From Antitrichia curtipendula (lineage: Eukaryota > Streptophyta > Bryopsida > Hypnales > Leucodontaceae), in contig OX579638.1 of assembly GCA_951230915.1 (NCBI GenBank), positions 8,016,696-8,080,695 on the forward strand: DNA of 64,000 nt, in the 5' to 3' direction. Every line of letters starts with the position of its first letter. Positions within the stretch are counted from its first letter, which is position 1. Below are positions 1-12,420 of the stretch, piece by piece. Under the pieces are notes generated by a model, which had not been told where the DNA came from, did not search any database, and saw only the letters and a list, made by a program, of their open reading frames with translations. The translations under genes and the position numbers were made by a program.

Positions 1-1021
1 ATCATTCAAGGATCGACTGTATTGCTTTTCAATATAAAAAATATTTGCGTACGATGAAATTCTATTATCATTATCCCCTAATCGTTTTTGACTATGTTTT
101 CACCAAAAACGTTCCAAAACTGCAATTTCTAATACTAGTGTTAATTTTAGAAAAAAAACATTCTTGGACACATGTAACCATAGGATCTTGTAGTAAACTT
201 GTTTAAGAATATGTGGAAAAAATTTCAGAATTTTCCACCATGTGGATTGCAAGATAATAGTGTTTGAATTGACAAAAATCCTTTTTTTGTCCCTGCAAAA
301 AAACGGGCAGCTGCCCTTCACAAGATCACATTTGTGTGAAAAAATGTCCAAAATGGTGGTTACTCTTTGGATTTATTCTTGAAGGCAAGTTGGCTACATG
401 CTTGAAAATTTTCAAATCATTTGGAATTGTACAACATATAAGAAAAAAATAGTAAGTAGGAAGAGGTAGAGAATGATTCAAAACACTAAATTGTGAAGAA
501 TTTATTTATGGAATTGAAAAATGCCAATCCAGCGATAGTAATGTTGTAATAAACAATCTACACCCAGTTTTTTTATTTTTTTTCAAAAGTATTGAAAAAA
601 AATATAAATTCCATTTGTAGTGAGCTGCCCAAAATCGCTATGTTGCCAAAAAAAACACTTTGGTCTTTTAGGGGTTATATGTGTTCAACATTGATTATAC
701 AATTTTGAACCCAACCATACCAAGCTAACATCCATCAACAATAATTGTTGCATTGCACTTCTCATCCAAGGATTTCAAGCAAAACATATGATGAATGCAT
801 AAATAGATGGTAGACATTGGACATTGAAAGTTTCAAAACACACAAACATTTCAAAACTTTATATGAATTATAAGGGTGCACATATGTTGGCATACATTGA
901 TGGTGCATATATATACTAAATAGTTTGCAAACAATCATGCAAATTTATGTACTCGCCTCTACATTTACCTAATTTTTCTATAGTTCTATCACTTCTATGT
1001 CGTTCACTAACACCATAGACA
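1..1021. other. AT-rich stretch without a gene
   Basis: This is AT-rich DNA with short open frames only. I see no domain, no repeat array and no RNA gene. The 3' end of the kinase-like pseudogene on the minus strand begins at about 1,022. Confidence 0.6.
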
Positions 1022-2009
1022 CTAATATGAGTGGCGGAAGTGTTCATCCGGAATAGGCCAGTTGTAATTATTGGTAAATTGATGGATGATTTCGGACAAG
1101 CTACCGCGAGAATCAATCACCGAATCACAAAGGCGCTCCAAGTAAAGGTGAAAAATCTTTGCCAAATCCTCATGGCTAAATCTTGTATGTCCTTCATTTT
1201 CCCAATGTAAGCTCACATAGTCTGCCGACATGCAACCATTGTTGATGGCTTGAGCTATTCGACCAACTGCATATTCCTCCGATTTACGTGATAAAACCGG
1301 TATTGTTGACACATCCGCATCTTTTCTATGCAAGTATGCAATAGAAGGGTCCACCCACCACCTCTTTTTCAAGGTCTCAATCCGCTCACTCTGAGAGGTG
1401 AACGTGTACAAGGACTTCATTGGTTCATTACGTAAAGTAGTCATGCCCCAATCGCAAACTCCAATGTAAACACGTGACTCATCATTGGGAAAGTGAAACA
1501 TAATATTGTCCAGTGACAGATCATTGTGTAAATGTCCAGCGCTGTGCACTGCATTCATGAGGTGCACCAGTGCCCATGCAAGCTCTGTGCGCTTCTTCCT
1601 CCAACGACCAAGAAAAAAAGCGTTGGTCACCTCTTCCGGGGTCGGTTGAGAATAAGCCAATCGAATGCCAATGTTATCGGGATATTCTTATCTAATTTTA
1701 ATCTTTGCCTCAATGTTCCGCCATTCCACCAATACGAGTACCCTTCGTTTTGCGTTGCATGAACAGCAGAAAACCAGATAACTCCATCATGTGGAATTCT
1801 CACTGCCATTTACTCGTTTTGGTGTTCCAACCTTGCGAGCGGAGGTCGTAAGCGTTGTTGATGAGATACCTTCGCTGCGAACTCCCAAAATGTGGGTATC
1901 TCACGACATCCTTCAATTCGGACCCTCCGAATTGTTGCGTATCCACCCCTCATGATTTGATCATCTTGTGGAATCACTCTTGCTGTTTTCGGAAGTGCTA
2001 AGAGATGTC

Positions 2010-2014
2010 GTCGC
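2010..2014. repeat. Target-site duplication, 3' side of element A
   Basis: GTCGC here matches GTCGC at 5,383-5,387 exactly and directly abuts the terminal TGTCGCA of the element. Confidence 0.8.
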
Positions 2015-5000
2015 TGTCGCAGCACAGGATAAGCAATTCCCATGTTATACTCCCCAAAACCACTCTAAAGCATAACAAAGTGACTCTAAAGATCGAACCC
2101 ACGAGATTCTGTGAAGTATCTAACTCTATTAACGAACTAAGTCAAGTCAGGGACAACAGTCATCTTTTCCGGTCCTCTTCCTATGACCGGAACCCAAAAC
2201 ACCGAGAAAACAAAGGACCGGATTCTTGCTCTCTTCCGATTCCAACTAGTCTTCCAGTTGTCGGATCCAAAACAACCCAAGGACCCTATCTCTTCCGGTT
2301 CGGGTATTCGTCTAGGCCAATCCGCTCTAGACAACTCACAACCATTTCTTCTCCTATCCGGTTTGGTTTTACCTCTGTTTAGCCATCAGAGGGTTCGCCG
2401 CTTGCTTTTGAGAGTGGTAGGCCCACCACACCTTCCGTGACTTATAGTGGCTGAAGACCCACTTTCCAAATCTCTTCCTTCCTAGGCTAGTACGGATCCG
2501 GTTTGGTCCTTCACAGCAATCCAGATTGCAATCCAGTCCACTGGTCACACAAAGCCCCCCCGTACGATCCTCTCAATACTACAACGACCCTGATGTCATC
2601 CTATTCCGTGCGAAGCTAAGGTGGTTACAAGTGCACCCGTCCATTCCAACGTCAACTAGAATTCTTCCGTTTACTGTTAAGATGGTGAGACCTCACAGGA
2701 GATCGGACACTCAACCGGATTTCTCACCCAGGAGTTCTAGTGCGACTAAGGACTCCCTCCCTATCCGCCTAGCCTAACAACGGCTTTCTCACCCGGAATC
2801 TCAAACTCTAGAAGCGCTGAGGCACTGAAGTTCACTCCCAACTATATCCTATCCGCTCACATGCACTTAGAACCAAGAAAACACCAAGGGGAGAAATCCC
2901 ATCGCATCCGCTCGCGCCTTCCGAACTCCCTCACGCACAATCCTGCCAAGACATGGGAGATCGTACAACAAAGAAGCACAAGGAAAAAACACAAAGAAAG
3001 ATGCAGAGGGAAAGACTCCCCGTCCTCAGCACAAGGACTGAATTATATACACTTTGAGAACTTCCAAAAATAACAAAAGGCAAAAAGAGCCGTTAAAAGT
3101 CAACCTAAATCCGGATCCTAACTTCCGGTCCTTCTAACACTACCGGATCGGATCCGGATCCGTTCCTATCCTATCCTTCCTAACTTATTCTACATCACTA
3201 TCCCGCGCCCCAACGAAGGACTCTTGGGCTCCGCCTCCAATTGCTCGAAGACTTCTTCCAAATTCCTGTTCCGCTCTCCGGCCATCGGATCTGGCATGTC
3301 AGAACCGGGAGAGTCTTCGATGTTGATCGGCGCGGTCTGGGAAGGCTGACTCGGCTTTGACTGCGGAGTCTGGTCCCTTCCTTCCTTTGGGTCTGGCACT
3401 TCCAGAAACGATTCTGGCATGGAGATGTCCGATAGGTGGACCCTCATCGATCCGGTCAGCTTCTGTGTACACTCCTCCATCCGGTCCGCCGCTCCTCGTG
3501 CTAAAACCAAATTCTTCTCCACCTGCTCGGAGAAGTCAGTCAGGATCCGGACTATCCGGGTACCAGATAGTTTCTTCTCCTCCAAGACCTTCTCGTCGAA
3601 GAGTCTGGCCCTGACCGCCACGCTTCCGGTCTCTCCGAAAGTCGCCTTTATCGATTCCGCCACCTTTTGCGTCTCGTCCGCCATTATCCGGGTGGCGGCC
3701 ATATCTTCCTTGAAGGTGGCCACTTCCGCCTTCAACATGTCGACCTCCTCTTGAAGTCGACGGATCTCTGCTTCCTGCTTCCGGATCTCGACCGGATTGG
3801 TGATGCACTCCGCTACCTTCCCTGGCAACTTGCTATCCGGTGTTGCCTGCACCAACTCTCCGATCTGGATTAGGGCGATTCTCTTCGCCTTCCAGTCCAG
3901 GCGGATGTCGACGAGGATCTTCACCAACTTCTCGAACGGGTCGACCGATCCCTTCTTCGAACAACCTACCTTCTCCCCTTCCGGTGTCTTCTCCTTTCCG
4001 GTTTTATCACCGAGTGGAGATCCTCTTCCGGTCGGAGACGTCGTCTTGTGCCGCTTGGGCTGCCTCTCCGCCTCTTCTTCATCTTCTTCTTCTTCTTCGG
4101 TCTCGGATCCGGTTTCCTCTTCCTCCTCGTCCGTTTCCAATTCTCCGTATTTCAGGAGATTTTCTTGGGCCTTCCACTCCTTCTCTTCCGAGTCTAAAAG
4201 GAGCTGGTGTTGCTCATAGAGGTGGAAGAGGTAGGGACACACGGGTGTCGGCCTACTCCTTCCGACCCTCGTCGCCAACTGGGCCACCAGATCGAACATG
4301 ATCCGGGCCCAGTCCGCTTTCCGGTCACCGCTCAGGGCACCAAAAATGGTGTTGCCGAGGGTGATTGTCACCCTTGTCGGCTTCTCCGGATGGAGGATCG
4401 GGATCAGGAACTGTAACAGTTTCCGGTGCCGATCGTCGATGCAGTCTTCCACCGTGTATTCGTCCTTGGGGTTGACCGCTCCTCGGAACTTGCCCCGGAC
4501 GTACTCGTCCTTCCGGTTTGCCATCCCGTGGCCTCCTGCCCGGAACTTATAAACCTCCTTCCAGATCTCTTCCGTCCATTGATGTGGAACACAGCGGATT
4601 GTGTTGTCGAACTGGTTTGTCCACTTCCCCTGGATCTCCTTCACCATCCGCTCGTCCTTAAAACCCCAGGGTTTGTCGAGCAAACCCTGGCACCCCATCC
4701 GGTTGAGATCCAACCGGAGCATCCCCATCTCCTCCTCTGTCGAGGGGAGAACCGGAACGACCTTCCGGAGATTGACCGGAGCCGACGACGTGGATGGGCC
4801 TGGTTTGTTCCGCCTAAGCTGCGGCATGGACACAGACTAGATCTAAGACAGTCCTTTCCGATTCTACCTCACACAGTCCTAGCCGCACGTCCCGTTCTCA
4901 CGTTCTCTCTCCGATCTCAACCGGAAACCTACCCTGCAACACACCTCTAACACTCGCAAACTCACGCACACACGTAAACACTCACACAGCGCCGAAACAC

Positions 5001-5382
5001 GAGGAGCGCGACAAAACACTCTCACCAAACGGAGTTTGGAAAAAGGAGTGCGACTGAGGAGGTGCTGGCCTTTTGTAGTCTCTCCTGACCTAAAAGCCGT
5101 CATGATGACGTTTACCGGTCCGGTCCCACCAATCCGGTCTAACCCTAATCCGGTTCTATACCCCCAATCCGGTTCACTACTACTTCCAGACAAGGATCCG
5201 ATTCCAATCCGGTTCCTGGGTGTCACCACTAGGATTGGATTCGTTCGAACTACTCCACTATTTCAATGTCTTTCCTAATTTTCCGTCCTCTGCTGTTTCT
5301 AGACAAAACCTACATACTAACCGATAGTTTCCGTTCCGTTTTCTAGATAAACAACTGAAAACCAAAAATTCGGACTGCGACA
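2015..5382 (-). mobile_element. Element A: 3.4-kb mobile element with TGTCGCA/TGCGACA ends
   Basis: Read on the minus strand the element starts TGTCGCAGTCC (5,382) and ends GCTGCGACA (2,015), flanked by 5-bp direct duplications. A second copy, element B at 29,327-32,721, has homologous ends, leader, coding region and 3' region and its own 5-bp duplication, so the borders are well supported. TG...CA ends with a 5-bp duplication are typical of retroviral-type integrases, yet I find no long terminal repeats. Short imperfect inverted ends (about 8-11 bp) could instead mean a DNA transposon. There is no reverse transcriptase or integrase, so it is non-autonomous. It interrupts the kinase-like gene in the same orientation. 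Confidence 0.8.
3190..4827 (-). CDS. Element A coiled-coil protein (gag-like or plant-transposon-protein-like)
   Basis: This is an intact frame of 545 codons starting at ATG 4,827 (MPQLRRNK...). The same ATG is conserved in element B. Residues about 80-210 form the most conserved block across A, B and C (DDRHRKLLQFLIPILHPEKP and a following VCPYLFHLYEQHQLLL). Its pattern resembles the 'putative plant transposon protein' region found in gag-like proteins. An acidic Glu-rich tract follows (about 230-255), then a basic RQPKRHK, then a coiled coil (about 335-385, RRLQEEVDMLKAEVATFKED) and a Pro/Ser-rich tail ending GRGIVM. There are no zinc knuckles, protease or polymerase. It could be a structural protein, but that is inference. 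It is the only one of the three copies without internal stops or frameshifts. Confidence 0.7.
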   Translation of the reverse strand: MPQLRRNKPGPSTSSAPVNLRKVVPVLPSTEEEMGMLRLDLNRMGCQGLLDKPWGFKDERMVKEIQGKWTNQFDNTIRCVPHQWTEEIWKEVYKFRAGGHGMANRKDEYVRGKFRGAVNPKDEYTVEDCIDDRHRKLLQFLIPILHPEKPTRVTITLGNTIFGALSGDRKADWARIMFDLVAQLATRVGRSRPTPVCPYLFHLYEQHQLLLDSEEKEWKAQENLLKYGELETDEEEEETGSETEEEEEDEEEAERQPKRHKTTSPTGRGSPLGDKTGKEKTPEGEKVGCSKKGSVDPFEKLVKILVDIRLDWKAKRIALIQIGELVQATPDSKLPGKVAECITNPVEIRKQEAEIRRLQEEVDMLKAEVATFKEDMAATRIMADETQKVAESIKATFGETGSVAVRARLFDEKVLEEKKLSGTRIVRILTDFSEQVEKNLVLARGAADRMEECTQKLTGSMRVHLSDISMPESFLEVPDPKEGRDQTPQSKPSQPSQTAPINIEDSPGSDMPDPMAGERNRNLEEVFEQLEAEPKSPSLGRGIVM

Positions 5383-5387
5383 GTCGC
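5383..5387. repeat. Target-site duplication, 5' side of element A
   Basis: GTCGC, the partner of 2,010-2,014, lies immediately outside TGCGACA (plus strand). Confidence 0.8.
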
Positions 5388-6990
5388 CCACGTTGCAACT
5401 CCACAAGTCCCTCATCACTATTCCACCAACCCATCGAACCTCGCCTATTTCGATTCTTTGCAAAAGGGGTGCACTGGCGAACAAACAAGTCTGCCCTCAA
5501 AATGACCTGTTCAAAAGCGCCATCACCTACGCGGTGTTCCTTCCCGTATTTCTCTAAGATCACCTTTGCATTCCACAATGCATCATGGACCTTGTTCTTC
5601 AAAAATTGTTGAAAGCCCTTCCTCTCCATTTCATGAATCCAGTAGGGTACGTTTAAAGCATCCATGAACTTCTGTGCCATATCTCCCTTGAATTTAGCGG
5701 GGCACTCGTCTTCATACCTCGCATATTTGGTATACAACGACACAGTGGTTTCCGACTCATAGAATTTGACAATGCACTCAATGTGAAATGCTTTGCAAGC
5801 GAGAGTAGGAGCATCTATACTCGCCTCACTGTCCGGCTTCACTCGTTTGTCCTTCGCAGCCTTCTTTAATCTCGGCATCGTGATGAAATCACTCTCGCAC
5901 GCGTAGTTAGCGCGTAAGTATCTTTAACACAAAAATGTGGTAAGATGACACAAGTTATCGTCCCAGGGAATTCTAGTATGTTGCTGCAAGTTTTGGATAT
6001 CCGGATCACTTCCAAAAAACACCCCAAGCAATCCGTACACTCTATTGCTATCTTCCGGAAACTAGTATTTTCCGGATTCCAATCCGGATCCGCCCTATTC
6101 CGGATTCCGGTTCCAACTCTCTCAAGTAACTGGTTTTAGATACCCCTGTTTCACCCTCAGGGGGTCCACTATTGATCTTTCCGAGGGGCAGGGACTCGCC
6201 ACTCTTGGTTCACACTCTCTATCCGTAACAAACAAAACAAACACCCAAGAATTATACGGTAATAGCAAAGGGAGAATCCGTACCCTCACAATCTTCCAGA
6301 TGACGTATCCGGAAAGTAGGTCACACAAGGCCCGGTTAGATCCACCTTACTACAACGATAGATCCAGACTTTCCGGATTGTAGTGCTGACTTCGTAACTC
6401 TCGAGTGCTCCAGAGGTTGGCAGACCTTCCGATGGCTGGGATAATTCCTCAGGCGGTTGCTTATCTCCGCACGGAATCCTCCCTGGACTTCCGGACTCGC
6501 ACCCTCACCCGTAACAGGCTTCCACCGGATCACCGTTCCAGCAATTGAAAGGCACCATGCACAACTCCTCATTCACACATCTAAAGCTCTTCCGTCACAG
6601 CATATGTATCCGTCAACCCAAGAATCCGGACTCCCTCTCACACACTCTCACTCACAAACCAGTGTACGACTCAATCATCAACGCGATACGCAAAGAAATG
6701 ATCAAATTGATCTCCGGTAAGCTTTGATTAAATGACAAGAAAGGGAATGACAGGCCAACAAGCCGGCTTGCCCTTAAAAGCAAACAAAAAGCGGCCAAAA
6801 GGCCCACACAAAACCCGGCCAACGGCCAACTAAAAATCCGGCTAACGGTCCTAATAACCGTTCCGGCAAAACCGGAAAGCCGTTTGACAGCCTAAAAGTC
6901 CGGAACTAGGGGCCCACAGTCCGGGTTACCCGTTTCCGGAAATAACTAATAAGTCAAAATTCTAACTAAAAAGACACCCATCCGCACTAG

Positions 6991-8897
6991 TCATTTGCGG
7001 GGCTCCTTTGTCGATGGTCCGGCCCTAAGATTCGCTGGAGTGGACTTCCGGGCAGTTACCTTTGCTGGAGTCCTCTTCGTTGCCGACCGAGTCCGGATCT
7101 GAGGCGGATCAGAATCCGTCCCATCCAATTGGGAGTGAGACTCCGCAGATTCCTCTTCCGTCTCATCGATCTCCAGCGGCTCCTCGATCCTCGTGTGTCG
7201 CTGCCGTGTCGTCTTTGTCTCCGTCAAATTAATGACGGTGTTGCCCGGATTCGCTGGTGGTGGAGTGTTCTGCATATGCATAAACCTGTCCGGATCGGTC
7301 CGGGCAGGATTCCGGACACTTGCTGCTGTTATGGCCTCAACTTCCGTCTCCGTCAGTTGGAGAGGCGGAAACAGGTTTACCGCCGACTGTCTTCCGGCTG
7401 TCCCCTCCTGGACGGTGGTCTGTGTGCTTGCTTCCTTCGGCGTTTTAACCTCCGGATAAGTGACCACGTGAGTCGGGATTTCCGGATTCCTCTTTCCCGT
7501 TGAAGTTCCGGCTCCATGAGTTTCTTGGAATTCTCCTCCCGGAAGATCAGCGAACATTGTTTGGTCAAGCAGGTTCGGGTCGAGGCTTCCAATCAGCTGT
7601 CGCATCTCCTTCAGCACTCCCTCCATCCGGGCCTCGAAATCCGTCAAGATGAGTACGACCTTCATTCCGGTAATGTGGCCTTGGGCCACCATCTGTGAGT
7701 TCCAGAGTTGGGCCCTCGAGATGGTACTGGCTGGAAGGTCGATCAGTTCTCCCAGCTTCCGTACTAGAGCCGTCGCTTCCGTGGACTTCCGGTTCGCGAT
7801 GTGCATCTCCCGTTCCGACCACTGGTGCTGGCTCCGGAACTGATCCCGTTCCTCCTGAAGACTCCGAATCTGATCGTACAGAACCTTGACGTCTTCCGGA
7901 TTCGGTCTTCGTGCGATGGCGGCCAAGATCTCTCTCTCGTCCTTCACTCCTAACGAATGGCAAACGTCTTGGAGTACTGCTGCCATCCGGTTGTTCACCG
8001 TCCTCGTCGTTTGCAGCCAATGTATGGCGTTCTCGACTGGATCCAACTCCTCGTGCAGGCTTTCCGGCTGAACGGAACCTTCCGCCACTTGTTTCCCTCG
8101 CGCTGTCCGGTCGGTGGACTTCCGCCTACTGGTTCCGGCCTTCTCCGGAGTGGTCTGTGTTTCCTCCGGAACGTCCTCCTCCTCGGATTCCGGCTCCTCC
8201 GGCTGCGGTTCCGGTCTCAGCCCGTACTTGAGGAGATTTTTCCCTTTCTTGTACATAAGCTGCTCCGGCTCGCTCAGGGTTTCCATCCGGTGGTACAAGT
8301 GGAACAAGTACGGGCTAATGTGACTAGTCTTCCGTCCTGAAATCCCATTCGCTAACTTATCCACAATCGTGTGAATAAGTCCGCCCCAATTTATGGGTCT
8401 TGGGGGCGGGTTAACCCTGTTTCCTAAAGCCCCCAAAATGGTGTTGGCCACCGTGGTGGTCACCCGGCTAGGCTTTTCCGGATACAGGATGGGGATCAGG
8501 AACTCTAAGAGTTGCTGATCCCGGGCGTACACGCAATCCGTCGCTGCAAACCCCTCTTTTGGGTCGGCGGAGTTCCGGAATCTTTCTGCCGCGAACTTCT
8601 CCGGCCGGCCGGCCCATCCATGCCCTCGGTTCAGTGCAAAGTACGTTCCGGCCCAGAGCTCTTGTGTCCACGCTCTCGGGCGGCCCCTCCCCGTCAACTA
8701 TACTGATTGGGAACTCCGTAAAGGAGTTCCTCAATCATTCCTTCACTCTTCAAGTCCCATGGGCGGTGTAAGAATCCGACACGGCCCATAGTTTCTAAAT
8801 CCTCCTGCAACTCTCTATGGCGATCCGTATCGAACGGAATCGCCGGGCTGACAGTCCGTGCGGTCACCGCCAGTCTACGGGCTCAGTTTTCCGTCAT
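6991..8897 (-). pseudogene. Element C coiled-coil gag-like protein, broken
   Basis: An N-terminal segment starting at ATG 8,897 contains a TGA four codons in and then DLETMGRVGFLHRPWDLK, which aligns with LDLNRMGCQGLLDKPWGFK of element A. A frameshift near 8,700 moves to the long open frame that ends at 6,991. The conserved block (LLEFLIPILYPEKPSRVTTT, then ISPYLFHLYHRME) is followed by an acidic linker, a coiled coil and a long Thr/Pro/Ser-rich tail unlike that of A. C is a different subfamily from A and B. The TGA is what CGA would become by C-to-T change. Confidence 0.6.
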
Positions 8898-9032
8898 CCT
8901 GTCGGTCTTCCGGAGTTGTACCGACCTTACTTCCGCTTCCTACCTTGATCCTATCTCACCACTCTTTCTCTCACTAAACGTACTCGCGAAAATGCCGCAG
9001 AGAAAAGAGACCGAATGAGAATGGCGGCGGGG

Positions 9033-9040
9033 TTTATATA
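9033..9040 (-). promoter_or_regulatory. TATA box of element C
   Basis: TATATAAA on the minus strand sits about 136 bp upstream of ATG 8,897. Element B has TATAAAAG in the equivalent leader position. Confidence 0.45.
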
Positions 9041-9530
9041 GCGGCGCGAAACCCTAAGTTCCCGAACCGGTGGAGTTCCCGTAAGTTCCCTAGCCGGAAT
9101 CCCTACGATCCGGAACTTCCGACTATCCGGCTACTGGTTCCGAAACACTGTTTTAACCTAATTAGAGTTTTAACTTTCCTACGAAAGAGATCTTTTCTAA
9201 TGTAGGTTTCTAGCGTCTAAACTTCTACACTTATGCAAAAATTTCAAAGTTCTTCTCCTATATATCTCTATTTTATGTATTAAGTTTAGTTTCCGGACGT
9301 TCCGTAACTTTACAATCACATTTAGAAGTGCACTTGCAATTTGTAATCCACAAGGCAATATACGATTTGCCAAATGATCATATACGAAATCTAGAAAAAA
9401 AAAGCAACAAGTACCCCCTAGAAATCACACTCTTATCTTCCCTTAGAAAGGAGCCAATGGAGGATAAACCACCAAGCTCTCCGCTCTCTCTTGCATGACA
9501 CAAGGAGGAAGATAAAAGTGAGGAGCGGAC

Positions 9531-9893
9531 GGGCCGTCCGACTCTTTTATGCAAGGCGGACGCCTCGATCGTCCGCCTGATCGGACGGACCCGACAAGGC
9601 GGACGGATCATCGTCCGCCTCGTTAGGACCGTCCGATCAGGTGGATGGTCGAGGCCGACTCATCGGACGGCCCCGGTGAATCGGACGGCCGCCGTCCGCT
9701 CTGGGCCGTCCGACCCTCTTATCGAAGGCGGACGCCTCGACCGTCCACCTGATCGGACGGACCAGACGACGCGGACGGACAGTCTTCCGCCTCGTAAGAA
9801 CCGTCCGATCAGGCGAACGCCACCCGTCCGTCTCATCGGACGGCCTCGATGAATCGGACGGCTGCCGTCCGCCCTAGGCCGTCCACCCTGGGC
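9531..9893. repeat. 172-bp GC-rich tandem repeat (two copies plus a partial third)
   Basis: GGGCCGTCCGA-type starts recur at 9,531, 9,703 and 9,875, giving an exact 172-bp period. Each unit is packed with CGGACGG and CCGTCCG in both orientations, so each strand can fold into many short hairpins. The surrounding DNA is strongly AT-rich, so the block is compositionally foreign. No coding role is seen. Confidence 0.8.
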
Positions 9894-12198
9894 AATCTGC
9901 CTGATCGGACAGCCCCTCTCAAGTGGAGATCAAACTGAGACATTTTTCGAGGTCGTCCGACCAGGCGGACGGTTGCATCATCTGACTTCTAAAACAACCT
10001 CGACCAGCAAATAATGACAAGGATGAGAAAGACAAAAATCTCATTGAGATTCACTTTCTTACTTAAAGAACTTGAATCATTAAATAGAACTCCAACGGTT
10101 TTTTAATGCAATGATCTTCAATCGTATACACTAAATCCTACATCTTTAATTCTATACCCTAAACCCTATACTCTAAACCCTATACCCTAAAACCTAAGTC
10201 CTAAATTGTATACTCTAAAGTCACAAATATAAGAAATCATAACTAATTTAAAATATGAAAACAAATGCAAATTAAGTTCCTCAAGAAATATATGGACCAT
10301 CTTCAATTAAGGACTTAACTTGAGGATTCTTGATTGGGTTTAGGTGTTTCTTGAATTCATAGCATGCACAAGTTCGCAAATAAAGCTTTGAAGTCAATTT
10401 TTAATTTCTTGTGTGAATATATTTTGTTAAATAAATTCAACAATAGATTTTTTATGTAACTTTATCAACACCATTGTCCTACATTAGTTGAATGAATTTA
10501 TACCTCAAAGAATTCACCAATGTGCAATTGTGTATAGAATTTAAAAATTAAATATTTACTTCCCTAGCTTTTCTAAATTGGGATGTTTGGTCATTCAACC
10601 CTTTGAGGAATACTCACGTACGTCTTTCACCTTGTGCATTTTAGCCAAAATTTAGGCAATTGAGTTATGAATAAATGATTAATGTGAAATATTTAACCCC
10701 TACTTTTTAGGCACCTTGCTTAACTACATTTTTTTGCTTTGAACCTTTTTAACTAAAAAAGGCTACTCTAGTGATGGTGAATGTCTAATTTTATATGATA
10801 AACAATTGAGTTGAGAATCTAAAATAAGATATTTAAAAAGAAACATTTAGTTTTCACTCATTAAAAAATTGTCAGGTAGAAGTAGATTCAAGATCGAAGG
10901 AAAAATTAAATCATTAATAGCTCTAAGATTATAAGATAGAATTGAAATATACTAATTTCAACTCTGAGATTGTTCTAGAAAGGAATCTAGACCTCATGAA
11001 ATTTTTTTTTTTTTTTTAACTCTTAGAATTCATTTCAAAAATGAATACTTCAAGTTATTTATTCTAAAAGATACCAAAAAAACTCAGAAAATTACAAAAA
11101 ACATTGAGGCCATAAGAGCCTGCCTAAAAATCTTACATCCATTCTGTCCCCTGATGAGACAATGGGACTTTAGAGAATTAGAGGTTAAACTCAAAAGAAC
11201 TATACATTCCTTTTTAAAAATTTGTGAAGTAGAAATTGATGCACTATTAAATGAAAAATAATATGCTAATAACTTTTGAAAGAATTGAAGAATTGATAAT
11301 CCCAATGAAAAAAATATTCTAATAGACAATTAATATTCTTTGATATCAATTTTGAATAAAGAATTTTGAATTCTAGAAACATAAGACAACTCCATATGCT
11401 TTTTCTAACTTCATGATCCGCACTCCACAAGACCGCAAGTCCGCAACATATAAGTTATATAACTCCAAATGATTGTTGACAACATTATTTGACATTGAAT
11501 GGAGCAATTTCTTATAAGTAGGTAATTAGGTATCAATCTATACTATCATGACCAAAATGATTTTTTAATATTACATCAAAATATTATCACACATCCATTT
11601 TCAAAATACACTTCTAATTTGGACAACATTTATATGAATGACATGAACCCTAAACCCTAAATCCTAAATCCTATATTAGAACTTTGCAATTTTGCATACA
11701 AATATCTTAGAAGATCGTGACTTTGATGCAATATTATTATATAAGTACATAGCAATTGTTTTTAGTTTCATAATATTAAGTCGGATTTGGCTTACTTCGA
11801 CAAATTTCTTCATAAAAACAATTATTTTAAAATTGAGGTGTCTTACAATATATAATAATATATGATTAAAATCATAATAAATTTTTGAATAATTAAATTT
11901 ACGATCTATCATCAAAAATTTAGAAAAAAGAATTTAGAACTATAGGTAGCATTTCATTTTGATCTTTCAAGATGGTCATTTCAAAATATCATTGAGATGT
12001 TTAATTTCAAGATTGAACCTAAAAATATGATGTGCACATTGAAGAATGAACTTTGATGTTTGACCCATGAGGAGTTCAATGTCTTTGAAGTATTCACATT
12101 GGATGCTTGTTGTCATGAAGACACACTCTTTGGAGATGACCTGGCCATTTCAAGAATCCTATGCTGCACTAAATGAGAAAAAAACATGAACTGTGATG
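9894..12198. other. AT-rich stretch with telomere-like patches
   Basis: No gene is recognisable. Degenerate CCCTAAA-type units occur at about 10,150-10,205 and 11,644-11,670. A T-run lies at about 11,001-11,016. The short minus-strand open frames have no recognisable domain. Confidence 0.6.
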
Positions 12199-12420
12199 GT
12201 CCGACGGGCGGTCGGACCGTCCGCCCGTCGGACGGAGGTGACCAAGGCGCGGACGGGCCACCATGCGAACGCGCGGTCGGACCGTCCGCCCGTCGGTCGG
12301 AGCTGACCAAGGTGCAGACGGGCCACCAAGCGGACGGGCGGTCGGACCGTCCGCCCGTCAGACGGAAGTGACCAAGGCGCGGACGGGCCACGAGGCGGAC
12401 AGGTGGACGGGCGGACAAGT
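12199..12420. repeat. 65-bp GC-rich tandem repeat, about 3.4 copies
   Basis: The segment GTCGGACCGTCCGCCCGTC starts at 12,211, 12,276 and 12,341, an exact 65-bp period. The CGGAC/GTCCG core is shared with the arrays at 9.5, 17, 21.7, 28.8 and 41 kb, but the unit length differs. Confidence 0.8.

Larger units (their letters stand above)
1022..5878 (-). pseudogene. Protein-kinase-like gene, copy 1, split by mobile element A
   Basis: The 5' part (5,878 to 5,388) gives a basic N-terminus and a helical region ending in GWWNSDEGLVELQRG. The 3' part (2,009 to 1,022) carries the kinase-like domain: a glycine-rich loop (MRGGYATIRRV) and AAK at about 1,930-1,860, the catalytic-loop equivalent LHNDLSLDNIMF with HND in place of HRD at about 1,515, and CDWG in place of DFG at about 1,455. 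Asp and Asn of the catalytic loop are kept. Removing element A (2,015-5,382) plus one GTCGC duplication rejoins the frame. Other lesions are a TAA at 1,812-1,810, where CAA would be read through, and a frameshift near 1,685. A paralogue lies at 22.3-23.9 kb on the other strand. Kinase activity and substrate are unknown, and the family may itself belong to a mobile element. Confidence 0.6.
5943..9060 (-). mobile_element. Element C: diverged relative of elements A and B
   Basis: The layout matches A and B: a TATA-containing leader near 9.04 kb, a gag-like frame at 8,897-6,991, and a CCGG-rich 3' region running to about 5.95 kb. The ends could not be fixed, because no TGTCGCA-like terminus or duplication was found. 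The limits given are approximate and come from the CCGG-rich composition and comparison of lengths with A and B. Confidence 0.5.

Noticed and set aside
3797..4301. Plus-strand open frames over element A
   Set aside because: They are antisense shadows of the coiled-coil gene and have Ser/Pro low-complexity translations.
10150..10205. A chromosome end, from CCCTAAA runs here and at six other places
   Set aside because: All runs are short, degenerate and internal. They are ordinary interstitial telomere-like patches.
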